Of a stretch of DNA of 62,101 nt, positions 26,150-38,119 are shown piece after piece (the stretch's first letter is position 1; every line of letters begins with the position of its first letter). The position numbers and the translations under genes were made by a program. This DNA is from an uncultured Methylococcaceae bacterium. Lineage in GTDB: Bacteria > Pseudomonadota > Gammaproteobacteria > Methylococcales > Methylomonadaceae. The notes beneath the pieces were generated by a model. It was given only the letters and a program-made list of their open reading frames with translations. It did not search any database and was not told the origin of the DNA. The stretch spans positions 1 to 62,101 of the forward strand of contig CAJAVP010000069.1 of assembly GCA_903945375.1 (NCBI GenBank), written 5' to 3'.

Positions 26150-28855
26150 ATGTCAACACAACCGACACACCGCATCATCTTAGTCGATGGCTCATCTTTC
26201 TTATTTCGCGCCTATCATGCCGTACCCCCACTCAGTAGCCCAGCGGGTCTACCGACTAACGCGATTCATGGCGTAACCAATATGTTACGCAAGCTCATGG
26301 CGGAATATCACAACGATGATATCTGCGTGGTTTTTGATGCGCCCGGCAAAACCTTTCGCAATGAGTTATACGCCCAATATAAAGCACATCGTCCGCCGAT
26401 GCCTGAGGATTTGCGTGTGCAAATTGAGCCGTTACAGCAGCTTATTCGGGCAATGGGCTTGCCATTAATCATCGAACCCGGTGTTGAAGCAGATGATGTT
26501 TTGGGCTTTTTAGCGCAACAGGCCGCCGCGCAAGATTTTTCTGTCATCATTTCTACGGGCGACAAAGATATGGCGCAGCTGGTTAATGAGCAGATTATTC
26601 TCGAAAATACCATGACGGATACGCGCATGGACATTCAAGGGGTTATGACGAAATTCGGCGTGCGCCCTAATCAAATCATTGATTATCTCGCCTTAATTGG
26701 TGATACCGCTGATAACATTCCGGGTGTGCCCAAAGTGGGCTCAAAAACCGCTGCAAAATGGCTAGAGCAATACGATAACCTAGAAAATCTCATCGCCCAT
26801 GCCGATCAAATCAAAGGCAAAATTGGTGAAAACTTACGTGCCAGCTTGGCTATGCTGCCATTATCCCAGGAACTCGCCACAATTCGATGTGATCTGGACT
26901 TGGCTTATTGCTTGTCTGATTTAAAACAACGTCCAGCCGATCACGTCGAACTTAAACGTTTGTTGACTGAGCTGGGATTTTCTTCTTGGCTAAAGACTCT
27001 CGCTAACGATGTCAGAACCAAGCCGGTCGATATGCCAGCTGCTATTACAGCGGATTATGAAACCATTTTGACAGAAGCGCAGTTAGATGACTGGCTCATA
27101 CAATTAAACGCAGCGAGTCTGATTGCATTCGATACCGAAACAACCGGTTTGGATTATAACAACGCACAAATTGTCGGTATCTCGTTTGCAGTCACTGCGG
27201 GCAAAGCCGCTTATTTACCCTTGGCGCATGACTATCTGGATGCGCCTGCTCAGCTTGACCGCACCGCCACGCTAGAAAAACTACGTCCCTTACTGGAAAA
27301 CCCCGAGCACGCAAAGCTAGGGCAAAATAGTAAATACGATTGTCATGTGTTAGCCAATCACGGGATTGATTTACAAGGCATGACCCATGACACCATGTTG
27401 GCATCGTATGTCCTAAATAGCACCGCTACCCGACATAATATGGACGATCTAGCGAAGGAATATTTGGGTATTACCCCCATTCCTTATGAGGCGGTTGCCG
27501 GTAAAGGCGCGAAACAAATTAGTTTTCAAGCCGTGTCGATAGAGCAAGCAACCCCTTATGCGGCTGAAGATGCCGATATTACCTTGCGTTTGCATCAGGT
27601 CTTGCAAAGTAAATTAACAAATAGTTCACGCTTATCTGCGTTATACAGTGAACTGGAAATCCCATTAATTCGAGTATTAGTGCGTATTGAACGCAACGGA
27701 GTCTTGCTTGACATGCCCATGCTGACGCAGCAAAGTCTTGAACTGGCTCAGCAAATAAACACACTTGAGCAACACGCGTATGAGCTGGCTGGGCATCCAT
27801 TTAATTTAGGCTCACCTAAACAAATTCAAGAAATTCTTTATGGACAATTGAATTTACCCGTATTGAAAAAAACGCCCAAAGGTCAACCTTCAACCGATGA
27901 GTCGGTCTTACAAGAGCTGGCATTGACCTTTCCACTGCCTAAATTACTTTTAGAACACCGTAGCTTAAGTAAGCTAAAATCCACCTACACCGATAAATTG
28001 CCTCAACAAGTCGATCGCAAAACCGGTCGCATTCATACCTCTTATCATCAAGCGGTAGCCGCGACTGGCAGACTATCTTCTGCCGATCCTAACTTACAAA
28101 ATATACCCATTCGCAGTGCAGAGGGTCGTAAAATCAGACAGGCGTTTATTGCCCCGTCCGGCTATAAAATCTTAGCCGCCGATTATTCGCAGATTGAACT
28201 ACGCATCATGGCGCATTTGTCGGCCGACCCAGGTTTATTGACCGCATTCAGCAGTGGCTTAGATGTTCATCGCGCCACTGCCGCCGAAGTCTTTGATGTT
28301 GCACTTGAAGAGGTCACGCAGGATTTACGTCGTTCTGCCAAAGCCATTAATTTTGGTTTGATTTATGGCATGTCAGCATTCGGACTTGCCCAGCAATTGG
28401 GTATAACCCGCAGTCAGGCACAAGCCTATATTGATTTATATTTCGCCCGTTATCCGGGTGTAAAAAATTATATGGACGTTACCCGTGAACTGGCGCGTGA
28501 ACAAGGTTATATCGAAACGCTATTTGGTCGACGCTTGTATTTACCAGAAATCAATTCCCGCAATGCCGCAAGGCGACAATATGCAGAACGCACGGCGATT
28601 AATGCGCCTATGCAAGGCACAGCGGCGGATATTATCAAACGAGCCATGCTAGCAGCGGATCATTGGCTAATTCAGCAACAGAGCGCGGCAAAGATGATTA
28701 TGCAAGTGCACGATGAACTGGTTTTTGAAGTGCCCGACAATCAGATAGACGATTACACGCAGAACATCCGCAATTTAATGAGTTCAGCGGCGCAGTTACG
28801 TGTGCCGCTGATTGTTGATATCGGTATTGGTGATAATTGGGATGAAGCGCATTAA
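26150..28855 (+). CDS. polA: DNA polymerase I
   Basis: PolA has 901 residues and three domains. The 5'-3' exonuclease (about 1-290) includes ILVDGSSFLFRAYHA, PGVEADDVLGFLA and GDTADNIPGVP. The 3'-5' proofreading domain (about 305-490) has the intact acidic motif IAFDTETTGLD, so proofreading should be active. The polymerase domain has ADYSQIELRIMAHLS (motif A), RRSAKAINFGLIYGMS (motif B) and MQVHDELVFEV (motif C). It is probably co-transcribed with topA and ends at a terminator stem shared with the convergent thiC. Confidence 0.98.
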   Translation: MSTQPTHRIILVDGSSFLFRAYHAVPPLSSPAGLPTNAIHGVTNMLRKLMAEYHNDDICVVFDAPGKTFRNELYAQYKAHRPPMPEDLRVQIEPLQQLIRAMGLPLIIEPGVEADDVLGFLAQQAAAQDFSVIISTGDKDMAQLVNEQIILENTMTDTRMDIQGVMTKFGVRPNQIIDYLALIGDTADNIPGVPKVGSKTAAKWLEQYDNLENLIAHADQIKGKIGENLRASLAMLPLSQELATIRCDLDLAYCLSDLKQRPADHVELKRLLTELGFSSWLKTLANDVRTKPVDMPAAITADYETILTEAQLDDWLIQLNAASLIAFDTETTGLDYNNAQIVGISFAVTAGKAAYLPLAHDYLDAPAQLDRTATLEKLRPLLENPEHAKLGQNSKYDCHVLANHGIDLQGMTHDTMLASYVLNSTATRHNMDDLAKEYLGITPIPYEAVAGKGAKQISFQAVSIEQATPYAAEDADITLRLHQVLQSKLTNSSRLSALYSELEIPLIRVLVRIERNGVLLDMPMLTQQSLELAQQINTLEQHAYELAGHPFNLGSPKQIQEILYGQLNLPVLKKTPKGQPSTDESVLQELALTFPLPKLLLEHRSLSKLKSTYTDKLPQQVDRKTGRIHTSYHQAVAATGRLSSADPNLQNIPIRSAEGRKIRQAFIAPSGYKILAADYSQIELRIMAHLSADPGLLTAFSSGLDVHRATAAEVFDVALEEVTQDLRRSAKAINFGLIYGMSAFGLAQQLGITRSQAQAYIDLYFARYPGVKNYMDVTRELAREQGYIETLFGRRLYLPEINSRNAARRQYAERTAINAPMQGTAADIIKRAMLAADHWLIQQQSAAKMIMQVHDELVFEVPDNQIDDYTQNIRNLMSSAAQLRVPLIVDIGIGDNWDEAH

Positions 28856-28866
28856 CACCTAACAAC

Positions 28867-28900
28867 GGAGTCAAAACACATGTTGTTGACTCCATTTTAT
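28867..28900. terminator. Terminator hairpin between polA and thiC
   Basis: The stem GGAGTCAA / TTGACTCC has an 11-nt loop and is followed on the plus strand by ATTTTATTA. It lies 12 bp after polA. It fits an intrinsic terminator for polA. thiC converges from the other side, ending 13 bp beyond, so the stem may serve both directions. Confidence 0.75.
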
Positions 28901-28912
28901 TATGACGCAGTT

Positions 28913-30787
<1,875 letters not shown>

Positions 30788-30829
30788 TTACTCCAAAAAT
30801 AAAAACAAAAGGGCGCAGGGAAGTCTGGG

Positions 30830-30910
30830 CTTTCCTACGCCGGTATTAACCGGAGTCAGGTTCAAAGGGTTTCTCTCAGCCTTATGTGTGACACAAAGCA
30901 CCCCTAGCCT
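30830..30910 (-). promoter_or_regulatory. TPP riboswitch (THI box) of thiC
   Basis: On the reverse strand the leader reads CTAGGGGTGC, then GGCTGAGA, CCTTTGAACCTGA, CCGGTTAATACCGG and GTAGGAA in order. These are the conserved core elements of the thiamine-pyrophosphate riboswitch, including the CUGAGA pyrimidine-sensing loop and the ACCUGA segment. It lies about 45 bp before the thiC start. The short distance and the absence of a U-tract suggest control of translation initiation rather than transcription termination, which is inference. Confidence 0.96.
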
Positions 30911-31071
30911 TTACGGATGTAGAGCTAAGGTAAAGGAAAATATAGCAGATTGCAAGCCATGTACCGCGTTGCTTTACCAGCAAAAAAGCTAAAGTCCAAC
31001 AATAGCATTGAATTTAATCCCGTAATAAATGTTAAAATTAAGCCTACAAGCTATTGAACGGCTAATGAAAA

Positions 31072-31830
31072 ATGATAACTATCCAACCCAATGAAGCACC
31101 CGTGAATATTTCGATTGTTGTTCCTGTTTATAACGAGGCAGACAATATTGCTCCGCTACTTGAGGAAATAATCCGCGCAATGGCATCAATGTCCGCTTAT
31201 GAAATTATTTTTGTCGATGATGGTAGCACTGATCAATCAGAGCTGTTATTGACACACGCATTAACGCAAACGGAGCATTTGCGCGTGATTCGGCATTTAC
31301 GCTGTTGTGGACAAAGTACCTCATTGCACACCGGCATCAAATCGGCTCACTATCCACTCATTGCGACCTTAGACGGGGATGGTCAAAATGATCCTGCGGA
31401 TATTCCGCGTCTCTGTGCGTTGTTTTGGCAACAAAGAGCTGTAAATAGCCAATTATCACTGGTTGCAGGCTGGCGCAATAAACGTCACGATTCAGCGTGG
31501 CGACGTTTTTCATCAAAACTCGCCAACACCATCAGAGCCGCGTTATTAGGCGATAACACGCCAGACAGTGGTTGTGGTTTGAAAGTGTTTTTAAAAGATG
31601 ACTTTCTGGCATTGCCTTATTTTGATCACATGCACCGATTTTTACCGGCCTTGATGTTGCGAGCCGGTGGACAGGTACTCTCTGAGCCGGTCAATCATCG
31701 CCCACGTGTCAAGGGCTATTCAAAATACGGCACGATTGATCGCTTGTGGGTGGGTATCAGTGATGTATTAGGTGTGATTTGGTTGCAAAAACGCGCCAAA
31801 ATTGCCGAGGTAAAAGAACTTGGACATTGA
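31072..31830 (+). CDS. Family 2 glycosyltransferase (polyprenyl-phosphate sugar transferase type)
   Basis: This 252-residue GT-A enzyme has VVPVYNEADNI at the nucleotide-sugar site, EIIFVDDGSTD, TLDGDGQNDPADIP (DxD region) and GCGLKVF. It has no C-terminal membrane anchors, unlike ArnC. It resembles dolichol- or undecaprenyl-phosphate mannosyl/glucosyl transferases that feed lipid A or protein glycosylation. The following LAB_N gene, overlapping or 7 bp downstream depending on start, usually belongs to the same lipid-linked sugar pathway. The ArnT-like transferase that often completes the set is not present nearby. Confidence 0.88.
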   Translation: MITIQPNEAPVNISIVVPVYNEADNIAPLLEEIIRAMASMSAYEIIFVDDGSTDQSELLLTHALTQTEHLRVIRHLRCCGQSTSLHTGIKSAHYPLIATLDGDGQNDPADIPRLCALFWQQRAVNSQLSLVAGWRNKRHDSAWRRFSSKLANTIRAALLGDNTPDSGCGLKVFLKDDFLALPYFDHMHRFLPALMLRAGGQVLSEPVNHRPRVKGYSKYGTIDRLWVGISDVLGVIWLQKRAKIAEVKELGH

Positions 31831-31837
31831 TACCGAC

Positions 31838-32104
31838 ATGATTTGGATCGGCATTGGCTTTTTAGGTCAAGCTTTATTTTCAGCGAGATTTATCGTGCAA
31901 TGGCTGAGTAGTGAACGCGCCCAAAAAAGTGTGTTCCCTGTTGCCTTTTGGTATTTCAGCATCGCGGGCGGCATCACTTTATCCGCCTACGCGATTTATC
32001 GAAAAGATCCGGTTTTTATTGTCGGTCAGTTAACTGGGCTGTTGATTTATTTCCGCAACTTATATTTTGTCGTTTACGGTCAAAAAAACCAGCCAGCCGA
32101 TTAA
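31838..32104 (+). CDS. Small membrane protein with LAB_N (lipid-A-disaccharide synthase N-terminal) domain
   Basis: At 88 residues, with about three membrane helices, this is a stand-alone LAB_N domain: GFLGQALFSARFIVQWLSSE, VFPVAFWYFSIAGG and FIVGQLTGLLIYFRNLYF are characteristic. In this context such proteins are thought to take part in moving or modifying polyprenyl-linked sugars for lipid A, probably with the preceding glycosyltransferase. A TTG at 31820 would overlap that gene; the ATG at 31838 is preferred. It ends only one base before the converging apeB stop. Confidence 0.88.
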   Translation: MIWIGIGFLGQALFSARFIVQWLSSERAQKSVFPVAFWYFSIAGGITLSAYAIYRKDPVFIVGQLTGLLIYFRNLYFVVYGQKNQPAD

Positions 32105-32105
32105 A

Positions 32106-33407
32106 TTAAGCCATAAAAAAATGCGTTAACGCCCTAATCATAAAGGCATGATCTAACACGCCAGCGCTTTCTCGAATGCTGTGCATCGCCCACATTGGAT
32201 TACCGACATCCACTGATCGAATACCCAATTTAGCAGACGTAATCGGCCCTATGGTGCTGCCACACGGTAAATCACAGCGGTGTGAATATTTTTGATACGG
32301 TACACCCGCTTCTTCACACCAATTGGCAAACAAGGCTTCCGAGTGACTTTCCGTGCTATAGCGTTGTCCCGCATTGACCTTGATGACAGGGCCTTGATTG
32401 ACGATCACTTTATGGTCTGGCTCATAGGCTAAAGGAAAATTAGGCTGATACGCATGTGCCATATCAACACTAATCTGGAAACTTTTTGCCAATGTCCGCG
32501 CATAATCTTGTTGCGCCGTCCCAGTGGCTAAGGCAATCCGCGCCAAAATATCAGGAAGAAAGCTGCCGTCCGCGCCTTTATGGCTTTCACTGCCCACTTC
32601 TTCGTGATCAAACAGCGCACAAACGCGCGTGGCATCAGTAAACAAAGTGTGTTCATCTAATAACGCCATAATTGCAGCATGACAGGATGCCAAATTATCC
32701 AACTGACTATTGGCGTAAAACTCCTGTTCCGCCCCCCAAAATACGCCCTTTTGCGTATCGTAGACGACTAAATCCCACGCCAAAATCCTATCCTGATCAA
32801 GCGCTAACTGATCGTGTAACAAGTCCATAAAATAGGCTTGCGGCAATTGCTGCTCAGAAATACTGCTCAATAACAGCGGCAACTCATTTTGCTTATGTAG
32901 TTTTAAGCCCTCATCATTGACTGAACGGTTCATGTGAATAGCCAGATTAGGTAAACGCAGCAAGACCTTATCAAAACGGATTAAGCGGCTTTCAAGTTGA
33001 CCTTGTTCGGTTTTAACGCTCACTCTACCCGCCAAACTCAAATCGCGATCGGTAAAGGTCGCCAAAATGGGACCACCATAAATTTCCACACCCACGCGTA
33101 AAAAGCCATCGAGATAATTCGCCGCATTGGGTCGAACTCTAAGTCCGGGTGAGTCGGTATGTGCGCCAATGATTTTAAAGCCAGTCTCTGGCAAGGCTTT
33201 TTGCCCTAGCACAAAGGCAATGATCGAAGAACCGTCGCGGACGACATAATAACGACCTGAGGGTTTTAATGCCCACGTCTCGGTCTCATCCAGACGGATA
33301 AAATTACAACGCGTCAACTGCGCTTCCAGCGTTTGCACAACATGCCAAGGACTGGGGCTGGCATCAATAAAATCGAGTAAATGTTGGACTTGGAGACGAC
33401 TATTCAT
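32106..33407 (-). CDS. apeB: M18 family aminopeptidase (aspartyl aminopeptidase type)
   Basis: This metalloaminopeptidase has 433 residues, the family length. Zinc-site motifs are visible: [14 protein letters not shown] (first His and Asp), [16 protein letters not shown] (Glu-Glu and metal ligand), and near the C-terminus [15 protein letters not shown]. It releases acidic N-terminal residues from peptides in the cytosol. It overlaps the upstream msrB by 4 bp (ATGA), so the two reverse-strand genes are coupled. Confidence 0.95.
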   Translation of the reverse strand: MNSRLQVQHLLDFIDASPSPWHVVQTLEAQLTRCNFIRLDETETWALKPSGRYYVVRDGSSIIAFVLGQKALPETGFKIIGAHTDSPGLRVRPNAANYLDGFLRVGVEIYGGPILATFTDRDLSLAGRVSVKTEQGQLESRLIRFDKVLLRLPNLAIHMNRSVNDEGLKLHKQNELPLLLSSISEQQLPQAYFMDLLHDQLALDQDRILAWDLVVYDTQKGVFWGAEQEFYANSQLDNLASCHAAIMALLDEHTLFTDATRVCALFDHEEVGSESHKGADGSFLPDILARIALATGTAQQDYARTLAKSFQISVDMAHAYQPNFPLAYEPDHKVIVNQGPVIKVNAGQRYSTESHSEALFANWCEEAGVPYQKYSHRCDLPCGSTIGPITSAKLGIRSVDVGNPMWAMHSIRESAGVLDHAFMIRALTHFFMA

Positions 33408-33802
33408 AAGCTTTCGTGTAAATTCAATGCGGCGGAATTAATGCAGTAACGCAAGCCAGTGGGTTTAGGGCCATCGGTAAACACATGCCCTAAGTGCGCG
33501 TCACACGCTTTACAGCAGACTTCAACGCGGCGCATCCCATGTGTGGTATCTGGATGCTGTGCAATGCTATCCGCGTTTAACACATCCCAAAAGCTCGGCC
33601 AGCCTGAGCCAGAATCGTACTTAGTTATCGAACTAAACAAGGCATGGTCACAACACGCACAATGGTAGATTCCAACGGTTTTGCAATCGGTATATTTGCC
33701 GGTAAATGGGGGCTCGGTCGCTTTCATACGGCAGATATTGAACTGCTCCGGCGTTAATATCGATTGCCAATGGGTGTCGTTGTTGATGGTATTTTCAGTC
33801 AT
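33404..33802 (-). CDS. msrB: Peptide-methionine (R)-S-oxide reductase MsrB
   Basis: MsrB repairs methionine-R-sulfoxide. It has 132 residues. Two CxxC pairs bind zinc (CACCDHALF and [13 protein letters not shown]), the substrate loop is [12 protein letters not shown], and the catalytic Cys lies in [10 protein letters not shown]. The product is cytosolic, with no signal peptide. It precedes apeB in a two-gene unit. Confidence 0.96.
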   Translation of the reverse strand: MTENTINNDTHWQSILTPEQFNICRMKATEPPFTGKYTDCKTVGIYHCACCDHALFSSITKYDSGSGWPSFWDVLNADSIAQHPDTTHGMRRVEVCCKACDAHLGHVFTDGPKPTGLRYCINSAALNLHESL

Positions 33803-34032
33803 TGCGGCTGCCTAAAAAGTTTAAAGAGCGACATTGTAACCCGTCTTAAGCCACAACAAAATGCACCACACCTTTGGCAATCGTATTGCCAAAATTCCGA
33901 TGTCTAAAATGAGCGTTCTCAACAGGATTTTCTGGTTAGAAATTGAATTATTTCTTAAAATCCGTTCCACTTAGGTTACAATTGCCACAGCTTAAATCCT
34001 AGTGAGAATAATCGTTCGTCATTATTAGGGCG

Positions 34033-34106
34033 GCTACCCACTAACACGGGACAGCGTGAATAGGCTACGACGTATGGAGCGTAAGCTTTGCTTGCCTTTA
34101 CGTTGG
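34033..34106 (+). repeat. Dispersed repeat, copy B (partner of the 4.5-kb copy)
   Basis: The gap from 33803 to 34219 contains no convincing gene. This block has the shared core CACGGGACAGCGTGAATAGG and a GTAAGCTTTGCTTGCC palindrome, and matches the reverse complement of 4501-4570 with scattered differences. It lies upstream of the large sensor gene. The remainder of the gap shows no recognised promoter or RNA gene. Confidence 0.75.
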
Positions 34107-34219
34107 TAGCCAGAATTTTGATCCAATGCTGATAGCAAGATAAAGCAGTAGTGTCAGTTAGAAGCAGAGCGACCTAACGTACAAAACGTTTTAAAATTTA
34201 GCCAATTTTGGGGTAATCC

Positions 34220-37200
34220 GTGCGTGATTTGATTGAGTTTTTCTTAGGTAGTGAGGCCATGCAACCGCATGGCTATTGTTTTCTTTGGCAACCCACCTTG
34301 CTTTGGTTATCAGTCATCGCCAACCTTTTAATTGCGGTGGCTTACTTTTCCATTCCGGTCGCTTTGCTGTATTTTAGCTATCGGCGTAAAGATTTTCACT
34401 TTCGCAATCTCGCGCTATTTTTCAGTTTATTTATATGCGCTTGCGGTCTCTCACATTTAATTTCCGTGTTCACCATCTGGACACCAATCTATGGTTTACA
34501 AGCCGTTGTTGAGGCCATAACAGCTTTGGTTTCCTCAACTGTGGCAATCGCCTTATGGGTCATGATGCCCGAAGCGTTAAAACTTCCCAGTACCCAAAGC
34601 TTACTCAGTGCCAATCAAGAGTTAGCCGAAGAGATTAAACAACACGAGGCGACTAAAGTCGAATTACTGCACTTAAACGCATCCTTAGATGAATTAGTGG
34701 CGTTAAAAACCAGAGAATTACAGATAAGTGAGCAGCGTTTTTACAGTATTTTTGAAAAAGCCCCGCTGGGTATCGCTGTAATCAATTCGCTGACCAGTAA
34801 TTTCATGGATGTCAACCCAACCTGCGAGCAAATCATAGGTCGCCGCAAAGAGGAAATTTTGGGTTTAAATTGGATGGAAATCACCCATCCTGACGATGTG
34901 AATGACATCCGCAAAACGATTGCGCTGTCTATGCTTAATGTGGGCAACAGTGCGGCAGTCAAAATCACCAAACGCTATGTCCGACCAGATCATACGCAGG
35001 TTTGGGTTAAAATGACCACCGTGCCAATTCTCTCTGAAAAAACCTCGCCGTATTATTTGCAGCTTATCGAAAATGTCACCGATACTTATCTAGCAGAACA
35101 ACAAGCGCAAAAACAAGCCAATATCTTAGAACAATCCCTCAATGAAATTTATATCCTGAACGTTGACAGCCTGCGCTTTGATCATGCCAACCAAGGTGCG
35201 ATCAACAACATTGGTTTTAATTATGAGGAGCTGCAAAAGTTATCACTTTGGGATATAGCCGTTGGATTTGACGAGGTCGATTTCAGTGCCAACCTTGAAC
35301 GATTAAAAAATAATGTACAAAATCAATTTCGCTTTGAAAGCACGCATCGGCGCAAAAATGGTAGTCAATATCCTGTAGAAGTCTGTTTACAGATTTACCG
35401 CAACACACCCGATTATCTGGTCGCCATTTGTTTAGATATCAGTCAACGCCAAGCCGCTGAACAGGCTTTAACTGATGAGCGCAATTTACTGTTGAACCTT
35501 ATTAATCACATACCTGATTTTATTTCCTATAAAAACTTAGAGGGTAAATATGTTTTTTGTAACGAACGTTTTGCAAACTCCTTAAATCGTCCAGTGAGTC
35601 AGATTATGGGGCAAACAGACGCGAATGTGATGGATTTTGACCGTTTACAACGTATAGCCAAACGAGATCAGGCGGTTTTGGATCAAGATCAACCATTAGT
35701 CTTTGAAGATCAAATCATTTTGCCAAATGCTCAGACGATTGAAACTGAAATTGTTAAAGCCCCTTTCAAAAATGCTGAAGGCAAAACATTGGGTTTGCTG
35801 AGTGTGGTGCGTGATATTACCGAGCGCAAGGCGCAAGAAGAAAAAATAACGCGCTTAAGTCATTTGTACAGTTGTTTATCCAAAGCTAGCCACGCCTATA
35901 TACAGGTGAATAATATCCACGATTTATTTACCATCGTTTGTAATGTCACCGCTAAACTACCCAACGTTGAATTGGTTTGGGTTGCCCGACCTGACAAAAC
36001 ACTGTTTATGACACCTGTCGTTTCAGCTGGACACATGCAAGAAGTATTAAAATATCAGCGCATCGCTATCGATGCACTAACACCCGAAAATCAAAATCCC
36101 CTGGCTCGTTGCTACCATCATAACCGCATGATTATCGATAATAGCGATTATTTCCGTGCATTTGGTATGGAGAAAGGGGCTTTTTGCTCAGTACCCATTT
36201 GGGAAAACGGTAAAAAATATGCGGTGTTGACGGTTTTAAGTGCTGATCCCAATTATTTTGATGATGCGGCTATGATTTTAATGGCAGAACTGGGGCTAGA
36301 TTTATCGTTTGCCTTAGACTCATATGTGAATATTGCCGCCAAAAAAATCGCAGATGAAAAATTACGTGTATCTGCACAAGTTTTTAACCAAACGCTAGAA
36401 GGCATCATCATCACTGATGCCAACAATAACATTTTATCAGTCAATCCCGCATTTACTCAGCTGACCGGCTATGAAGAGCATGAGGTCTTGGGTAAAAATC
36501 CAAGTATTTTAAGTTCTGGGCAAAACAATGACAGTTTTTATAAAAAGCTGTGGAGTGAGTTATTAGAAAATGATTTTTGGCAAGGTGAAATCTGGAATCG
36601 CCGCAAAAATGGCGATCTTTTTGCTGAATGGATGTCGATTAGTTTAATTCGGGACTGCCAGGGCAACATATCGAATTATATTGCCCTGTTTAGTGACATC
36701 ACCACCCATGTGAACACTCAAAAACATATCGAATTTTTAGCGCACTATGATGCACTGACGAAGCTGCCAAACCGTGCACTGTTACAATCGCGCTTGGAAT
36801 ATGAGCTTCTAACATCGAGTCGTAACAAACAATCGTTTGCTCTGTTATTTATTGATTTAGACCACTTTAAAAGTATCAATGATGCACTCGGTCATGCCAT
36901 GGGTGATTTAGTCTTAATTGAAGTCGCCAAGCGTTTACTGAGCACGGTACGCGAAGAAGACACGGTCGCACGACTGGGCGGCGATGAATTTAATATTTTA
37001 TTACCGCATTGCAATGCTAATGGTGCGGCCATTGTTGCTAATAAAATCATTTCCTTCTTGGCTGAGCCACTCTTAATTGAAAGCTATAAACTGCATGTTT
37101 CACCGTCTATCGGTATAAGCTTATTTCCTGACAATGGGCAAACTTATGACATATTAGCCAGAAGTGCAGACACCGCTATGTATCAGGCCAAACATGGGGG

Positions 37201-38032
37201 ACGTAATCAATTCCAGTTTTATACCCCATTAATGCAGGAACAAACCCAAAAACGTCTCATTTTGGAAAATGACTTACGCACGGCGTTGGTTAATCAAGAG
37301 TTACTGGTCTATTTTCAACCGCAAGTCGATACCCGCTCTGGGCATATTATTGGCGCTGAGGCTTTGTTACGCTGGAATCATCCAACGCTGGGAAATATCC
37401 CCCCATCAGAATTTATTACCATTGCTGAAGATTGTGGCTTAATGGGGAACATCAGTAATTGGATTCTGGAGCAAGCCATCGCTCAAACCTGTGCTTGGCA
37501 TAAATCGGGTTTTCTATTAACGGTTTCTGTTATTCTGTCCCATACTCAAATCAGCGATGCCCATATAGTTGAAAAAGTGCAGGATTTATTAACGACGTAT
37601 AGTTTGCCCGCCAACTATCTCGAGCTGGAGATAACCGAAGGCGTAGCCATGAAAGATATCCAAAAAACCCTAGATGTGACACGGCAATTGGCGGGGCTGG
37701 GTCTTAAATTGTCGATTATCGATTTTGGTATGGGCTATTCCACCTTTAATTACTTGCAAGATTTGTCTTTGTATAAACTTAAAATTGATCGTTTTTTCAT
37801 TAAAGGCATTGCTGAGAATATTGATAAAGAAAACTTAGTGGATGCTATCATTCACATGGCGAGAAGCCTCAATCTCAAAATCATCGCGCGAGGAATTGAA
37901 ACGGAGCAGCAATTAGCCGTGTTCAAGGATAAGAGTTGCGACGAATTTCAAGGGTTTTATTTTAGCAAGCCGATTCCGGCAGACGAGTTTTTAACGTTGA
38001 TACAACAGCAACCCCACATAGACTCAGAATAG
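34220..38032 (+). CDS. Ethylene-receptor-like sensor with multiple PAS, GAF, GGDEF and degenerate EAL domains
   Basis: The 1270-residue protein is membrane-bound. Residues 1-125 form three helices of the ethylene-receptor type (PHGYCFLWQPTLLWL, FSIPVALLYFSYR) with CGLSH in place of the plant CxxxH copper site. Successive PAS/PAC domains follow (about 170-420 and 420-545), then GAF (about 550-710), another PAS, GGDEF with an intact RLGGDEF, and EAL. The EAL domain looks inactive: the EALLRW Glu and LEITEG remain, but the Asn of the VNLS motif is Ile (VSVILS), DDFG is IDFG, and AEGVE is ARGIE. The net activity is probably diguanylate cyclase. Ligand unknown. Confidence 0.9.
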   Translation: MRDLIEFFLGSEAMQPHGYCFLWQPTLLWLSVIANLLIAVAYFSIPVALLYFSYRRKDFHFRNLALFFSLFICACGLSHLISVFTIWTPIYGLQAVVEAITALVSSTVAIALWVMMPEALKLPSTQSLLSANQELAEEIKQHEATKVELLHLNASLDELVALKTRELQISEQRFYSIFEKAPLGIAVINSLTSNFMDVNPTCEQIIGRRKEEILGLNWMEITHPDDVNDIRKTIALSMLNVGNSAAVKITKRYVRPDHTQVWVKMTTVPILSEKTSPYYLQLIENVTDTYLAEQQAQKQANILEQSLNEIYILNVDSLRFDHANQGAINNIGFNYEELQKLSLWDIAVGFDEVDFSANLERLKNNVQNQFRFESTHRRKNGSQYPVEVCLQIYRNTPDYLVAICLDISQRQAAEQALTDERNLLLNLINHIPDFISYKNLEGKYVFCNERFANSLNRPVSQIMGQTDANVMDFDRLQRIAKRDQAVLDQDQPLVFEDQIILPNAQTIETEIVKAPFKNAEGKTLGLLSVVRDITERKAQEEKITRLSHLYSCLSKASHAYIQVNNIHDLFTIVCNVTAKLPNVELVWVARPDKTLFMTPVVSAGHMQEVLKYQRIAIDALTPENQNPLARCYHHNRMIIDNSDYFRAFGMEKGAFCSVPIWENGKKYAVLTVLSADPNYFDDAAMILMAELGLDLSFALDSYVNIAAKKIADEKLRVSAQVFNQTLEGIIITDANNNILSVNPAFTQLTGYEEHEVLGKNPSILSSGQNNDSFYKKLWSELLENDFWQGEIWNRRKNGDLFAEWMSISLIRDCQGNISNYIALFSDITTHVNTQKHIEFLAHYDALTKLPNRALLQSRLEYELLTSSRNKQSFALLFIDLDHFKSINDALGHAMGDLVLIEVAKRLLSTVREEDTVARLGGDEFNILLPHCNANGAAIVANKIISFLAEPLLIESYKLHVSPSIGISLFPDNGQTYDILARSADTAMYQAKHGGRNQFQFYTPLMQEQTQKRLILENDLRTALVNQELLVYFQPQVDTRSGHIIGAEALLRWNHPTLGNIPPSEFITIAEDCGLMGNISNWILEQAIAQTCAWHKSGFLLTVSVILSHTQISDAHIVEKVQDLLTTYSLPANYLELEITEGVAMKDIQKTLDVTRQLAGLGLKLSIIDFGMGYSTFNYLQDLSLYKLKIDRFFIKGIAENIDKENLVDAIIHMARSLNLKIIARGIETEQQLAVFKDKSCDEFQGFYFSKPIPADEFLTLIQQQPHIDSE

Positions 38033-38119
38033 ATAGACTCGATGTTCATTAGGCGCGATTTTTGCTAATCTTTTCTTGCTAACCGATTACGTTTTTTATT
38101 TTTTATCAACAGGTACCTT

